DNA of 6,600 nucleotides, from NCBI GenBank assembly GCA_003563865.1, contig PWTP01000061.1, positions 1 through 6,600 on the forward strand, given 5' to 3'. A model generated the notes under the pieces. It saw only the letters and a list, made by a program, of their open reading frames with translations, was not told where the DNA came from and did not search any database. The DNA comes from Dehalococcoidia bacterium. Its GTDB lineage: Bacteria; Chloroflexota; Dehalococcoidia; Dehalococcoidales; CSSed11-197. Shown piece by piece: positions 1 through 5,925 of this stretch; within the stretch, counting starts at the first letter, position 1, and each line of letters opens with the position of its first letter. The translations under genes and the position numbers were made by a program.

Positions 1-2
1 CA

Positions 3-503
3 AAGGGGACTCCTACCCGTCCAGCTACAGAACTGGTACGCGGTGCTATTTTTTCTTCACTGGCGAACATGAGTGCTGATGATAGCCTGGTTTTGGATCT
101 TTTTTCGGGTAGCGGATCACTGGGCATCGAAGCTTTAAGCCGGGGAGCTGGATGGGTCGATTTTGTTGACCAGGACAAGGCTTGTTGTGCTATAATCAGA
201 GAAAATCTCGCTTCAACCGGGTTTGCCAGACAGGCCAAAGTTTATTGCCTCGGAGTAGCCCGGGCCATAAAGCTACTGGACAAGGAGTATGGAATTATTT
301 TGATAGACCCTCCCTACCGTAGCCTTGAAATTGACAATATACTGGAAGCTTTGGCTTCTTCATCACTGGTTGGACAGCACACCATTGTGTGCTCTACCCA
401 TTCTTCGCGAAGGCCACTTCAGCCCAAGTACTCTGCTTTGAATATGTTTAAAGAACTCAAGCATGGCGACAGTACCGCCACCTTTTACTCAAGAGGAGAA
501 TAA
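3..503 (+). CDS. rsmD: 16S rRNA (guanine(966)-N2)-methyltransferase RsmD, 5' end missing
   Basis: RsmD transfers a methyl group from S-adenosylmethionine to N2 of G966 in 16S rRNA during 30S assembly in the cytoplasm. The reading frame is open from base 3, so the gene begins before the window; 166 residues are visible, and the family's usual 180-190 suggest that about 15-25 N-terminal residues are missing. Visible residues 3-15 carry the family's N-terminal TRPxTxxVR signature. The SAM-binding loop LDLFSGSGSLG lies at about 31-41, an acidic residue of the nucleotide-binding strand follows in DFVDQD, and the catalytic DPPY motif is at 102-105. The internal ATG at 69 would remove the TRP/VR signature and is not the true start. 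coaD follows after 3 nt and its ribosome binding site lies inside the end of rsmD, so the two are probably co-translated. rsmD-coaD is a common bacterial pairing. Confidence 0.93.
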   Translation, partial: KGTPTRPATELVRGAIFSSLANMSADDSLVLDLFSGSGSLGIEALSRGAGWVDFVDQDKACCAIIRENLASTGFARQAKVYCLGVARAIKLLDKEYGIILIDPPYRSLEIDNILEALASSSLVGQHTIVCSTHSSRRPLQPKYSALNMFKELKHGDSTATFYSRGE

Positions 504-506
504 ACA

Positions 507-983
507 ATGATAACTGCTGTCTACCCGGGCACATTCGACCCTATTACTAACGGACATATCGATATTGCTGCCAGATCTGCCAGAATTTTTCACCGGGTTA
601 TAATAGGGATTTATGCATTGCCTAAAAAGGAAGTCCTCTTTGACCTTGAAGAAAGACTGGCCCTGGCAAGAGAAGCGGTTAAAGGTTATGCTAACATTAG
701 TGTTGAACCGTATGACGATCTTACCGTAGACTTTGCCCGCAAGATGAAAGCCCGGGTAATGGTACGCGGTTTGCGGGTGAACGGCGACTTTGAATCAGAG
801 TTTGATATGGCGATGATGAACAACCGGCTTGATCCGAATTTGGAGATTGTTTGTTTCATGGCCAGCCCCCAGTTTCAATTCTTAAGTAGCAGCATTATAA
901 AAGAAGTTGCTAAACTAAAGGGCGATATAAACGACCTGGTTCCTCATAATGTAATTAATGCTCTATACGAAAAGTTTTCTTAA
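507..983 (+). CDS. coaD: phosphopantetheine adenylyltransferase
   Basis: CoaD catalyses the penultimate step of coenzyme A synthesis in the cytoplasm: ATP + 4'-phosphopantetheine gives dephospho-CoA + pyrophosphate. The 158 residues match the usual length of about 160. The nucleotidyltransferase signature GTFDPITNGH sits at 8-17, where the (T/H)xGH histidine contacts ATP phosphates. The RGLR motif is at 87-90, and the second nucleotide-binding stretch SSSIIKEVA at 127-135 corresponds to the ISSS(x)KE element of the family. The ATG at 507 is preceded by GAGGAG at 493-498, 8 nt away, within the last codons of rsmD. The gene sits 3 nt after rsmD and 39 nt before a ferredoxin gene, and no terminator is visible in either gap. 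Base composition and codon use look like those of the neighbours. The identification is secure. Confidence 0.96.
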   Translation: MITAVYPGTFDPITNGHIDIAARSARIFHRVIIGIYALPKKEVLFDLEERLALAREAVKGYANISVEPYDDLTVDFARKMKARVMVRGLRVNGDFESEFDMAMMNNRLDPNLEIVCFMASPQFQFLSSSIIKEVAKLKGDINDLVPHNVINALYEKFS

Positions 984-1007
984 GTACAAAATACTAAAAG
1001 TAACTCA

Positions 1008-1015
1008 GGGAGGAG
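1008..1015 (+). promoter_or_regulatory. strong ribosome binding site of the ferredoxin gene
   Basis: GGGAGGAG lies 7 nt before the ATG at 1023 and is close to a full anti-Shine-Dalgarno match. It fixes the ferredoxin start and suggests good translation of the last gene in the rsmD-coaD transcript. Confidence 0.8.
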
Positions 1016-1022
1016 ATATTAA

Positions 1023-1289
1023 ATGGCTTACATAATAAACGACGAGTGTATCAGTTGCGGGGCATGTGAACCAGAATGCCCTAACAATGCCATTACAGAA
1101 GGTGACACTGTTTTTATTATTGATCCTGCAAAATGCACGGAATGCATAGGTAGTTTCGAAACACCTCAATGTGTTGATATCTGCCCGGTAGAAGCAGTTG
1201 TTGCCGATCCAGACCACCAGGAAAGCCGCGAGGCTTTGCTTGAAAAGTGGAAAGTTCTACACCCGGGTGAAGAGCCAACAACCTTTTAG
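1023..1289 (+). CDS. YfhL/Alvin-type 2[4Fe-4S] ferredoxin
   Basis: This is a small cytoplasmic electron carrier of 88 residues. Cluster I ligands are C9, C12, C15 and C54; cluster II ligands are C38, C41, C50 and C19. The second motif is C-x2-C-x8-C-x3-C-P rather than the C-x2-C-x2-C-x3-C of clostridial ferredoxins. That insertion, together with the charged, helix-like C-terminal tail (residues about 66-80), marks the Allochromatium vinosum/YfhL class, whose clusters have unusually low and separated redox potentials. The electron partner is unknown. The gene lies 39 nt after coaD on the same strand and has its own strong ribosome binding site, so it is probably the third gene of the rsmD-coaD transcript. 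As I recall, a ferredoxin of this class also sits beside coaD in Pseudomonas. Its stop is 7 bp from the end of the convergent cvpA gene. Confidence 0.9.
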   Translation: MAYIINDECISCGACEPECPNNAITEGDTVFIIDPAKCTECIGSFETPQCVDICPVEAVVADPDHQESREALLEKWKVLHPGEEPTTF

Positions 1290-1296
1290 TAAATAC

Positions 1297-1788
1297 TTAA
1301 AGTAAACCTGCAAAGAACTGACGCACAGCATCAAATTCAGCAGGGAGAAGTGCCAGAACGAGTGGAAACTTGCTAGCTAGAAAAGCCGCAATGGTTGATT
1401 CTGTTACAGTGCCATAACCAAAAAGAATGACCCATAAAGACAGAACAGCCCCCAGCAGCAACCCACCGAAAAGAAGCCCAAAAACAGCGCCGCCGAGGTG
1501 ATCTATCCACCCCAGCAGAACCACTGAAACGGCCAGCTTAAGCATTTTGGCAATAATAGCAGCCGCCAGCATTACCAGTCCTATTATTGCCAAAAAAGAA
1601 ACCAAGTTGAAAACTGCATTATCAGCAAAGCCAAACCAGGCGCTCACATCATCATAAAAGCGGCCGGCCAGAATAATGCCAGCAATAACACCAATAATCG
1701 ACAGGACGGTATTAATTAACCCACGCCTTAATCCCTGAAAAGCGCTGAAAAGAAGAATTGCCAGTAATACTATATCCAGCCAGTGCAT
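1297..1788 (-). CDS. CvpA family integral membrane protein
   Basis: The 163 residues are strongly hydrophobic, with four probable membrane helices at about 4-20, 24-42, 61-86 and 99-124. The N-terminal LDIVLLAILLFSAFQGLRRG and the loop-plus-helix GWIDHLGGAVFGLLFGG (about 93-109, with the conserved D and glycine spacing) are typical of the CvpA/colicin V production protein family. CvpA is needed for colicin V production in E. coli. In other bacteria it has been linked to envelope homeostasis, but its molecular activity is not settled, and here only the family call is safe. The gene lies 31 nt downstream of proC on the same strand and is probably the last gene of the leuS-proC-cvpA transcript. 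Its ATG has only a weak ribosome binding site, and an extended -10 box lies immediately upstream (see 1799-1804). Confidence 0.85.
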   Translation of the reverse strand: MHWLDIVLLAILLFSAFQGLRRGLINTVLSIIGVIAGIILAGRFYDDVSAWFGFADNAVFNLVSFLAIIGLVMLAAAIIAKMLKLAVSVVLLGWIDHLGGAVFGLLFGGLLLGAVLSLWVILFGYGTVTESTIAAFLASKFPLVLALLPAEFDAVRQFFAGLL

Positions 1789-1798
1789 ACTACTTTAC

Positions 1799-1804
1799 AT
1801 TATA
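1799..1804 (-). promoter_or_regulatory. possible extended -10 box just before cvpA
   Basis: Read on the minus strand, TGATATAAT contains a consensus -10 hexamer (1799-1804) with the TG of an extended -10. The best -35 partner is TAGATA (1821-1826, 16-nt spacer), which is weak. Transcription would begin about 4 nt before the cvpA ATG, giving a nearly leaderless message. AT-rich gaps produce such hexamers by chance, so this is tentative. Confidence 0.3.
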
Positions 1805-1819
1805 TCACAATGTATTTTG

Positions 1820-2620
1820 CTATCTACCGATTTCTTTAGCTCTTTGATGCGCGCAGGCTACAGCTTTTGCAACAACAGATTTAAAGTTTTCGGCTTCGAA
1901 GACCTGTATGGCCGCAGCAGTTGTACCCCCCGGAGATGTCACCTGCTGCCTCAATTCTGCCAGGCCTTTATCTGAAAGCCTGGCATAATTTACCGAGCCC
2001 AGCGCAGTCTGCAATACCAGCCTGGTAGCGGTTTCTTTCGTAAAACCTGATTTGACGGCCGCATCAACCATGGCCTCCATAAAAAGAAAAAAGTAGGCCG
2101 GGCCACTGCCACTTATAGCTGTAGCCAAATCAATAAACTCTTCATCTTCTATATACAGCGCTTCACCCATGGCCAAAAATATATTTTGCGCTGTTTCTTT
2201 TTGTTCATTGGTAACAGCTGCAGAAGAAGTCCAAACTGTCATGCCCATACCAATTTGGGCAGGCGTGTTCGGCATTGCCCTTACGATTGCGTTGTGTTCA
2301 AGGTTTTGTGAAAGTTTGCCAAGATTAATACCTGCCAGTATTGACACAATTAACTGATTTGGTTCAAGCCTACCAGCAAGTTCAGCAGATATCACACTCA
2401 AGTTCTGTGGTTTCACAGCCAGGACGACTAAATCAGAATTACCTACAGCCTGTACATTGTTGCCGGTGGTATTTACTCCGTACTCAGCTTTAATAGATTC
2501 AAGGCCGGCCTGATTAACATCACTCACAGTTACATCATCAGGGCAAACAAGATTTGACCCAAATAGCCCGTTTAGCATTGTCCTGGCCATGTTACCCCCA
2601 CCGATAAATGTTATTTTCAT
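1820..2620 (-). CDS. proC: pyrroline-5-carboxylate reductase
   Basis: ProC catalyses the last step of proline synthesis, reducing 1-pyrroline-5-carboxylate to L-proline with NAD(P)H in the cytoplasm. The 266 residues match the family length. The Rossmann dinucleotide-binding motif FIGGGNMA is at 5-12, and the conserved VRAMPNTPAQIGMG stretch is at 113-126. The C-terminal dimerisation and substrate-binding region carries AISGSGPAYFF at 168-178 and the P5CR signature RQQVTSPGGTTAAAI at 224-238. All key elements are present and the gene is intact. Its ATG overlaps the leuS stop as ATGA. Only a degenerate GGTGGTGAG lies upstream, so translation probably depends on ribosomes finishing leuS. cvpA follows after 31 nt. 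Confidence 0.95.
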   Translation of the reverse strand: MKITFIGGGNMARTMLNGLFGSNLVCPDDVTVSDVNQAGLESIKAEYGVNTTGNNVQAVGNSDLVVLAVKPQNLSVISAELAGRLEPNQLIVSILAGINLGKLSQNLEHNAIVRAMPNTPAQIGMGMTVWTSSAAVTNEQKETAQNIFLAMGEALYIEDEEFIDLATAISGSGPAYFFLFMEAMVDAAVKSGFTKETATRLVLQTALGSVNYARLSDKGLAELRQQVTSPGGTTAAAIQVFEAENFKSVVAKAVACAHQRAKEIGR

Positions 2621-5061
2621 CTCACCACCAGATTCACTATTTTTCCCGGAACATATATAACGTCTGCAATCTCCTTATCTGCAATAGAGGAATGGACTCT
2701 TTCAGATTCCATAACCGCCTTAACTGCCTCGTCTCTACTAATATCGGCCGGCAGGTTAATCCTGGTTTTTACTTTGCCATTCACCTGCACCACCAGAGTA
2801 ATTTCTTCATCTTTGGCTTTTTCCTTGTCCCATTTTGGCCATGACTGGTTATGAATAGAATACGGGTAACCTGACTGATGCCAGAGTTCTTCTGCGAAAT
2901 GTGGAGCAGATGGTGCCAGCATCAGCAGGATGCTACGAATAGCTCCATCCCAATTCTCTCGGCGAACCGAACTCGATTCTTTGATTTTCGCCAAATAGTT
3001 TGTAAGCTCCATTAAGGCTGATATCATGGTATTAAAATGTATATTATCAATATCCTGAGTAACCTTGTTGATTGTCTGGTGCAGAACTCTCTCGAATTCT
3101 TTTTCCTTCCCGGCCTCCGGCTTATCTGCAGGCTGATAATTCTCAAGGGTTAAATTCCATACACGGTTTAGCCAGCGGCTTATTCCCGAGATACCGGAAT
3201 CGTTCCAGTCGCCACCCTGCTCCCAGGGCGCTACAAACATCAGATAAATTCTTACCACATCGGCACCTAGAGTTGATACATAATGGTCGGGGTTGATCAC
3301 ATTGCCCCGGGATTTACTCATCTTCTGATGGTCAACAATAACCGTTCCCTGGTTAAAGAGTTTAAGGAAAGGCTCATCAAAATCAACCAGCCCCATATCC
3401 CGTAGAGCTTTGGTAAAAAAACGCGAATAGAAAAGGTGCATAACCGCATGTTCAGCGCCACCGGTGTATAAATCTACCGGCATCCAGTATTTCATTTTTT
3501 CTTCATCAAAAGGACCATTGTCATAATCAGGGCTGGTATAGCACAAAAAATACCATGAAGAGCACATAAATGTATCCATAGTATCGGTCTCACGTTTGGC
3601 CGGTGCCTTACACTGCGGGCAGGTGGTGTTTAAAAAAGCCTGGTGATGCCTCAGGGGCGATTCTCCTGTAGGGCTGAACCGGATATCTGTGGGCAACAGT
3701 ACCGGCAAATCATTCTCCTCAACCGGCACAATCCCGCACCGGTCACAATAAACCATGGGGATAGGAGCCCCCCAATAACGCTGACGTGAAACAAGCCAGT
3801 CACGCAGCCGGTAAGTAACCGCATAATTGCCCCAGCCTTTTTTGGCAAGGTAGTCAACGATTCTTGATCTGGCTTCATCGCTGGACATGCCATCGAACTG
3901 TCCGGAGTTTACCATGGTACCTTCATCTATATAGGCAGCATCCAGTTCTTCACCCTGCCAGCCTGGCAGTGAAATAACCATTTTAATGGGAATATCATAT
4001 TTTGTAGCAAAGGCAAAGTCCCGTTCGTCATGAGCAGGCACGCCCATAACAATGCCGGTTCCGTAACTCAAAAGAACATAATCGGCAACCCACACCGGAA
4101 CTTTTTCCCCATTAACAAGGTTGGTAGCATATGCTCCGGTAAACACACCGTCTTTTTCCTGTTCAGCCGACAGCCTTTCGATATCGGTACGCCTGCGCGC
4201 ACTTTCTACATAAGCATTGACTTCAGCTTGCCGGTCCGGGGTGGTCAATTTTTCCACCAATGGATGCTCGGGAGCCAGTACCAAATAAGTAATGCCGAAT
4301 ACAGTATCCGGCCGGGTAGTAAACACCTTGACCTTTTCTTCACCGGTTACGGGGTTTTCAATAATAAAGTGAATCTCTGCCCCCTGGCTCTTGCCCACCC
4401 AGTTCTTCTGCATTGTTTTAATTCGCTCAGGCCAATCCAGGCCTTCGTGCTGCATAAGTTCGTCTGCATACCGCGTAATGCGAAAAAACCATTGCTCCAG
4501 GTCTCTTCGTATTACCTGGGTTTCGCAACGCCAGCACCCACCATTGGCTACCTGTTCATTGGCAAGTACCACCTGGCATTTAGGGCACCAGTTAACCGGA
4601 GCTTTAGCCCGGTAAGCCAGCCCGGCTTTATAAAGTCTTAAAAAAAACCATTGCGTCCACCGGTAATAATCGGGTAAACAGGTTATTACCTCTCTTTCCC
4701 AATCATAAATAGCACCGATTGTTTTAAGTTGACGCCGCATATTGTCAACATTCTTCATGGTCCAATCATATGGATGAATACCATGATTCATGGCTGCATT
4801 TTCTGCCGGGAGGCCAAACGCATCAAAACCCATCGGGTGAATAACATTATATCCCTGCATACGTTTAAACCGCGCATGTACATCTGACGGGGCCATGGCA
4901 TACCAGTGCCCTATGTGAAGATCACCCGAGGTATAGGGGAACATGGTGAGTGCATACCATTTGGGCTTAGAAGAATCTTCGGTAACCCGGTAAAGGTTAT
5001 CCTCAGCCCATTTCTGCTGCCATTTAGGCTCAATCTCAAGCGGGTTGTAGTTTGATGGCAT
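2617..5061 (-). CDS. leuS: leucyl-tRNA synthetase
   Basis: LeuRS attaches leucine to tRNA-Leu using ATP in the cytoplasm. It is a class Ia enzyme, and its 814 residues are within the bacterial range of about 800-880. The HIGH motif is at 49-52 within FPYTSGDLHIGH, and KMSKS is at 580-584. A first zinc-type knuckle is CPKC (159-162) plus CWRC (176-179); a second cysteine set is CDRC (439-442) plus CPQC (481-484). The CP1 editing domain, which hydrolyses mischarged tRNA-Leu, spans about 223-420. It contains TTRPDT (248-253) and GVPAHDERD (340-348), the latter with the conserved editing aspartate D345. The anticodon-binding helices and a C-terminal domain follow, so no domain is missing. The ATG at 5061 is preceded by AGGAGAG at a 6-nt gap and directly by an in-frame TAA, which excludes a longer protein. 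It is the first gene of a leuS-proC-cvpA transcript and overlaps proC by 4 nt. Confidence 0.97.
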   Translation of the reverse strand: MPSNYNPLEIEPKWQQKWAEDNLYRVTEDSSKPKWYALTMFPYTSGDLHIGHWYAMAPSDVHARFKRMQGYNVIHPMGFDAFGLPAENAAMNHGIHPYDWTMKNVDNMRRQLKTIGAIYDWEREVITCLPDYYRWTQWFFLRLYKAGLAYRAKAPVNWCPKCQVVLANEQVANGGCWRCETQVIRRDLEQWFFRITRYADELMQHEGLDWPERIKTMQKNWVGKSQGAEIHFIIENPVTGEEKVKVFTTRPDTVFGITYLVLAPEHPLVEKLTTPDRQAEVNAYVESARRRTDIERLSAEQEKDGVFTGAYATNLVNGEKVPVWVADYVLLSYGTGIVMGVPAHDERDFAFATKYDIPIKMVISLPGWQGEELDAAYIDEGTMVNSGQFDGMSSDEARSRIVDYLAKKGWGNYAVTYRLRDWLVSRQRYWGAPIPMVYCDRCGIVPVEENDLPVLLPTDIRFSPTGESPLRHHQAFLNTTCPQCKAPAKRETDTMDTFMCSSWYFLCYTSPDYDNGPFDEEKMKYWMPVDLYTGGAEHAVMHLFYSRFFTKALRDMGLVDFDEPFLKLFNQGTVIVDHQKMSKSRGNVINPDHYVSTLGADVVRIYLMFVAPWEQGGDWNDSGISGISRWLNRVWNLTLENYQPADKPEAGKEKEFERVLHQTINKVTQDIDNIHFNTMISALMELTNYLAKIKESSSVRRENWDGAIRSILLMLAPSAPHFAEELWHQSGYPYSIHNQSWPKWDKEKAKDEEITLVVQVNGKVKTRINLPADISRDEAVKAVMESERVHSSIADKEIADVIYVPGKIVNLVVR

Positions 5062-5126
5062 TTATTTCTCTCCTGCATTTACGAAGATATACAAACAGGT
5101 TAGCGGAATACCGCATCAGTGGTTTA

Positions 5127-5155
5127 ATTGTAGCAAGAGGCCCAAACAGGCGCAA
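5127..5155 (-). promoter_or_regulatory. probable leuS operon promoter
   Basis: On the minus strand, TTGCGC (5150-5155) and TACAAT (5127-5132) are separated by 17 nt, and the -10 box has an extended TGC. Transcription would start near 5120, giving a leader of about 58 nt. That is too short for a T-box and contains no T-box motif. The leader includes the small perfect dyad GCGGTATTCCGC (5104-5115), which could form a 4-bp hairpin but has no T-run after it. Confidence 0.5.
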
Positions 5156-5181
5156 CAAATACGGTGCCGGCCCGGTTTAAG

Positions 5182-5210
5182 TTGACAACGTTTAAGCTCC
5201 ATTATAAAAT
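5182..5210 (+). promoter_or_regulatory. promoter of the CAU tRNA gene
   Basis: A consensus -35 box TTGACA (5182-5187) is followed after 17 nt by TAAAAT (5205-5210). The predicted start near 5217 lies about 11 nt before the mature tRNA 5' end. This is the best sigma70-type match in the window. It is divergent from the leuS promoter, with 26 nt between the two -35 boxes. Confidence 0.7.
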
Positions 5211-5227
5211 GGCAAGTTGTTAGCCAT

Positions 5228-5299
5228 GGCAGCGTAGCTCAGTGGCAGAGCAGGGGACTCATAAGCCCTTGGTCGGTGGTTCAAATCCACCCGCTGCCA
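5228..5299 (+). tRNA. tRNA with CAU anticodon, probably elongator tRNA-Met
   Basis: The full cloverleaf can be traced. The acceptor stem is GGCAGCG/CGCTGCC (5228-5234 with 5292-5298), perfectly paired. The D stem is GCTC/GAGC with a 7-nt loop. The anticodon loop CTCATAA (5258-5264) has CAT at 5260-5262, and the T stem is GGTGG/CCACC with loop TTCAAAT. The discriminator is A at 5299 and the next bases are CTT, so CCA is added after transcription. The anticodon stem GGGGA/GCCCT has an A31-G39 mismatch and a G-U pair. A G1-C72 pair and the lack of three G-C pairs next to the loop exclude the initiator. Elongator Met is favoured over lysidine-modified Ile because the acceptor lacks the C4-G69/C5-G68 pairs recognised by E. 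coli TilS, but that rule may not hold in this phylum. Confidence 0.9.
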
Positions 5300-5340
5300 C
5301 TTTTATTTATGTTTATAACTGAAAAAGGGGTATTTTGGAC

Positions 5341-5496
5341 ATGGATATCATTTTCTTTCTATTGCTGGCTGCCGGTGCCATAATGGCGCTTTTCTTAATA
5401 TTCAAGTTTCTTACTGGCTGCCTGATCAAGGGTATTATTTCTGCTGCTGTGCTGATTGCAGCGGGCCTGCTGATTTATTACCTGCTTACAGGCTAA
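5341..5496 (+). CDS. small two-helix membrane protein, unknown function
   Basis: An intact ORF of 51 codons begins with ATG 41 nt after the tRNA. Residues 3-22 and about 31-49 are almost wholly hydrophobic, separated by a short segment with two lysines and one cysteine (FKFLTGCLIK). The predicted product is therefore a helical hairpin in the cytoplasmic membrane with both ends on the same side. The nearest ribosome binding site is AAGGGG (5325-5330), 10 nt from the ATG, which is slightly long but usable. No promoter is evident between it and the tRNA, so it may be read through from the tRNA promoter. I do not recognise the family. The lack of any interrupting stop and the clean membrane-helix pattern support a real gene, but an ORF this short could arise by chance. 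Confidence 0.5.
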   Translation: MDIIFFLLLAAGAIMALFLIFKFLTGCLIKGIISAAVLIAAGLLIYYLLTG

Positions 5497-5554
5497 TACC
5501 ACCTTGTCCTTACAACCTCCAGGTCACTGGTTCAATCAATAATGCCTCTTATTT

Positions 5555-5833
5555 TTATAGCTTGCCTTCGGCTTCTTTCTCCATTTTATCAAGCCGGGTG
5601 TAATAATCCGGGAATTCGTTTAGATGGGCCAAGGCTATTTTGCCTGTCATCATGGGGTCATCATCGGTAACATTGGTATCAGGGTCCACAAGACCATGCT
5701 CAAGCTCAACATCCAGCCCCATGCGGTATTGCTCAACGTCAAACTTGCTCCAGTCGATACCCAATTTTTCGCCAATTTGCCTGGCTTCTTCAGTGGTAAA
5801 ATATTTCTTGTTTAACTTTTCGCCTTGTGACAT
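5555..5833 (-). CDS. DUF5661-type small acidic protein, unknown function
   Basis: The 92 residues are soluble, acidic and without a signal peptide. The features I associate with DUF5661 proteins are the TTEEARQIGEKLGIDW opening (13-28), the stretch FDVEQYRMGLDVELEHG (31-47), the turn DPDTNVTDDDP (50-60) and the end GKIALAHLNEFPDYYTRL (64-81). The family assignment is from memory. Proteins of this kind are short and well conserved across bacteria, and their role is unknown to me; the Asp-rich turn and the conserved His residues could suggest metal binding, but that is speculation. The start is well supported: the minus-strand message has GGAGGT (5839-5844) 5 nt before the ATG. The gene stands alone, facing the small membrane ORF and divergent from the FKBP gene. 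No clear terminator follows it. Confidence 0.8.
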   Translation of the reverse strand: MSQGEKLNKKYFTTEEARQIGEKLGIDWSKFDVEQYRMGLDVELEHGLVDPDTNVTDDDPMMTGKIALAHLNEFPDYYTRLDKMEKEAEGKL

Positions 5834-5854
5834 AATCCACCTCCACTTATTTGC

Positions 5855-5863
5855 ATTTTACCA
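5855..5863 (-). promoter_or_regulatory. possible extended -10 promoter of the DUF5661 gene
   Basis: On the minus strand, TGGTAAAAT forms an extended -10 box. The -35 region is poor, with TTATAT (5879-5884) at an 18-nt spacer as the best candidate. Transcription would start near 5848, just before the GGAGGT ribosome binding site. The box overlaps the -35 element of the opposite FKBP promoter. Confidence 0.35.
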
Positions 5864-5885
5864 TTATTTTTACCTGGTATATAAT
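5857..5885 (+). promoter_or_regulatory. promoter of the FKBP lipoprotein gene
   Basis: TTTACC (5857-5862, four of six consensus bases) is followed after exactly 17 nt by the perfect -10 box TATAAT (5880-5885). The expected start near 5892 gives a leader of about 34 nt before the TTG start codon. The first bases of the track-length ORF at 5851 would then lie upstream of the transcript start. Confidence 0.6.
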
Positions 5886-5913
5886 TACTTATCTGGCTAG
5901 TCATCTTAAGAAA

Positions 5914-5920
5914 AAGAGGA
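5914..5920 (+). promoter_or_regulatory. ribosome binding site setting the TTG start of the FKBP gene
   Basis: AAGAGGA lies 5 nt before TTG at 5926. No comparable site precedes the in-frame TTG at 5851 or the internal ATG at 5956. Only the 5926 start yields a lysine-led signal peptide with a lipobox. Confidence 0.7.
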
Positions 5921-5925
5921 TAATA

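Noticed and set aside
4030..4641. 203-codon open frame on the plus strand, antisense to leuS
   Set aside because: It lies wholly inside leuS, has no recognisable domain or supporting ribosome binding site, and is explained as a shadow of a well-conserved gene. Other antisense frames within leuS, proC, the ferredoxin gene and the DUF5661 gene were left out for the same reason.
5036..5116. Minus-strand upstream ORF of 26 codons overlapping the leuS start, considered as a leucine leader peptide
   Set aside because: It has only three scattered leucine codons, no ribosome binding site and no attenuator hairpin with a T-run.
5062..5160. T-box riboswitch controlling leuS
   Set aside because: The predicted leader is about 58 nt, with no T-box consensus, specifier hairpin or terminator.
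5228..5299. Initiator tRNA-fMet
   Set aside because: The first acceptor pair is G-C rather than mismatched, and the three G-C pairs next to the anticodon loop are absent.
5497..5554. CCAG-GTCA-CTGG hairpin (5519-5530) between the small membrane ORF and the DUF5661 gene as a terminator
   Set aside because: The stem is only 4 bp and the T-rich stretch near 5548-5556 is too far away and interrupted.
5851..5925. Longer FKBP form starting at TTG 5851
   Set aside because: It lies upstream of the predicted transcription start, has no ribosome binding site, and would bury the lipoprotein signal peptide.
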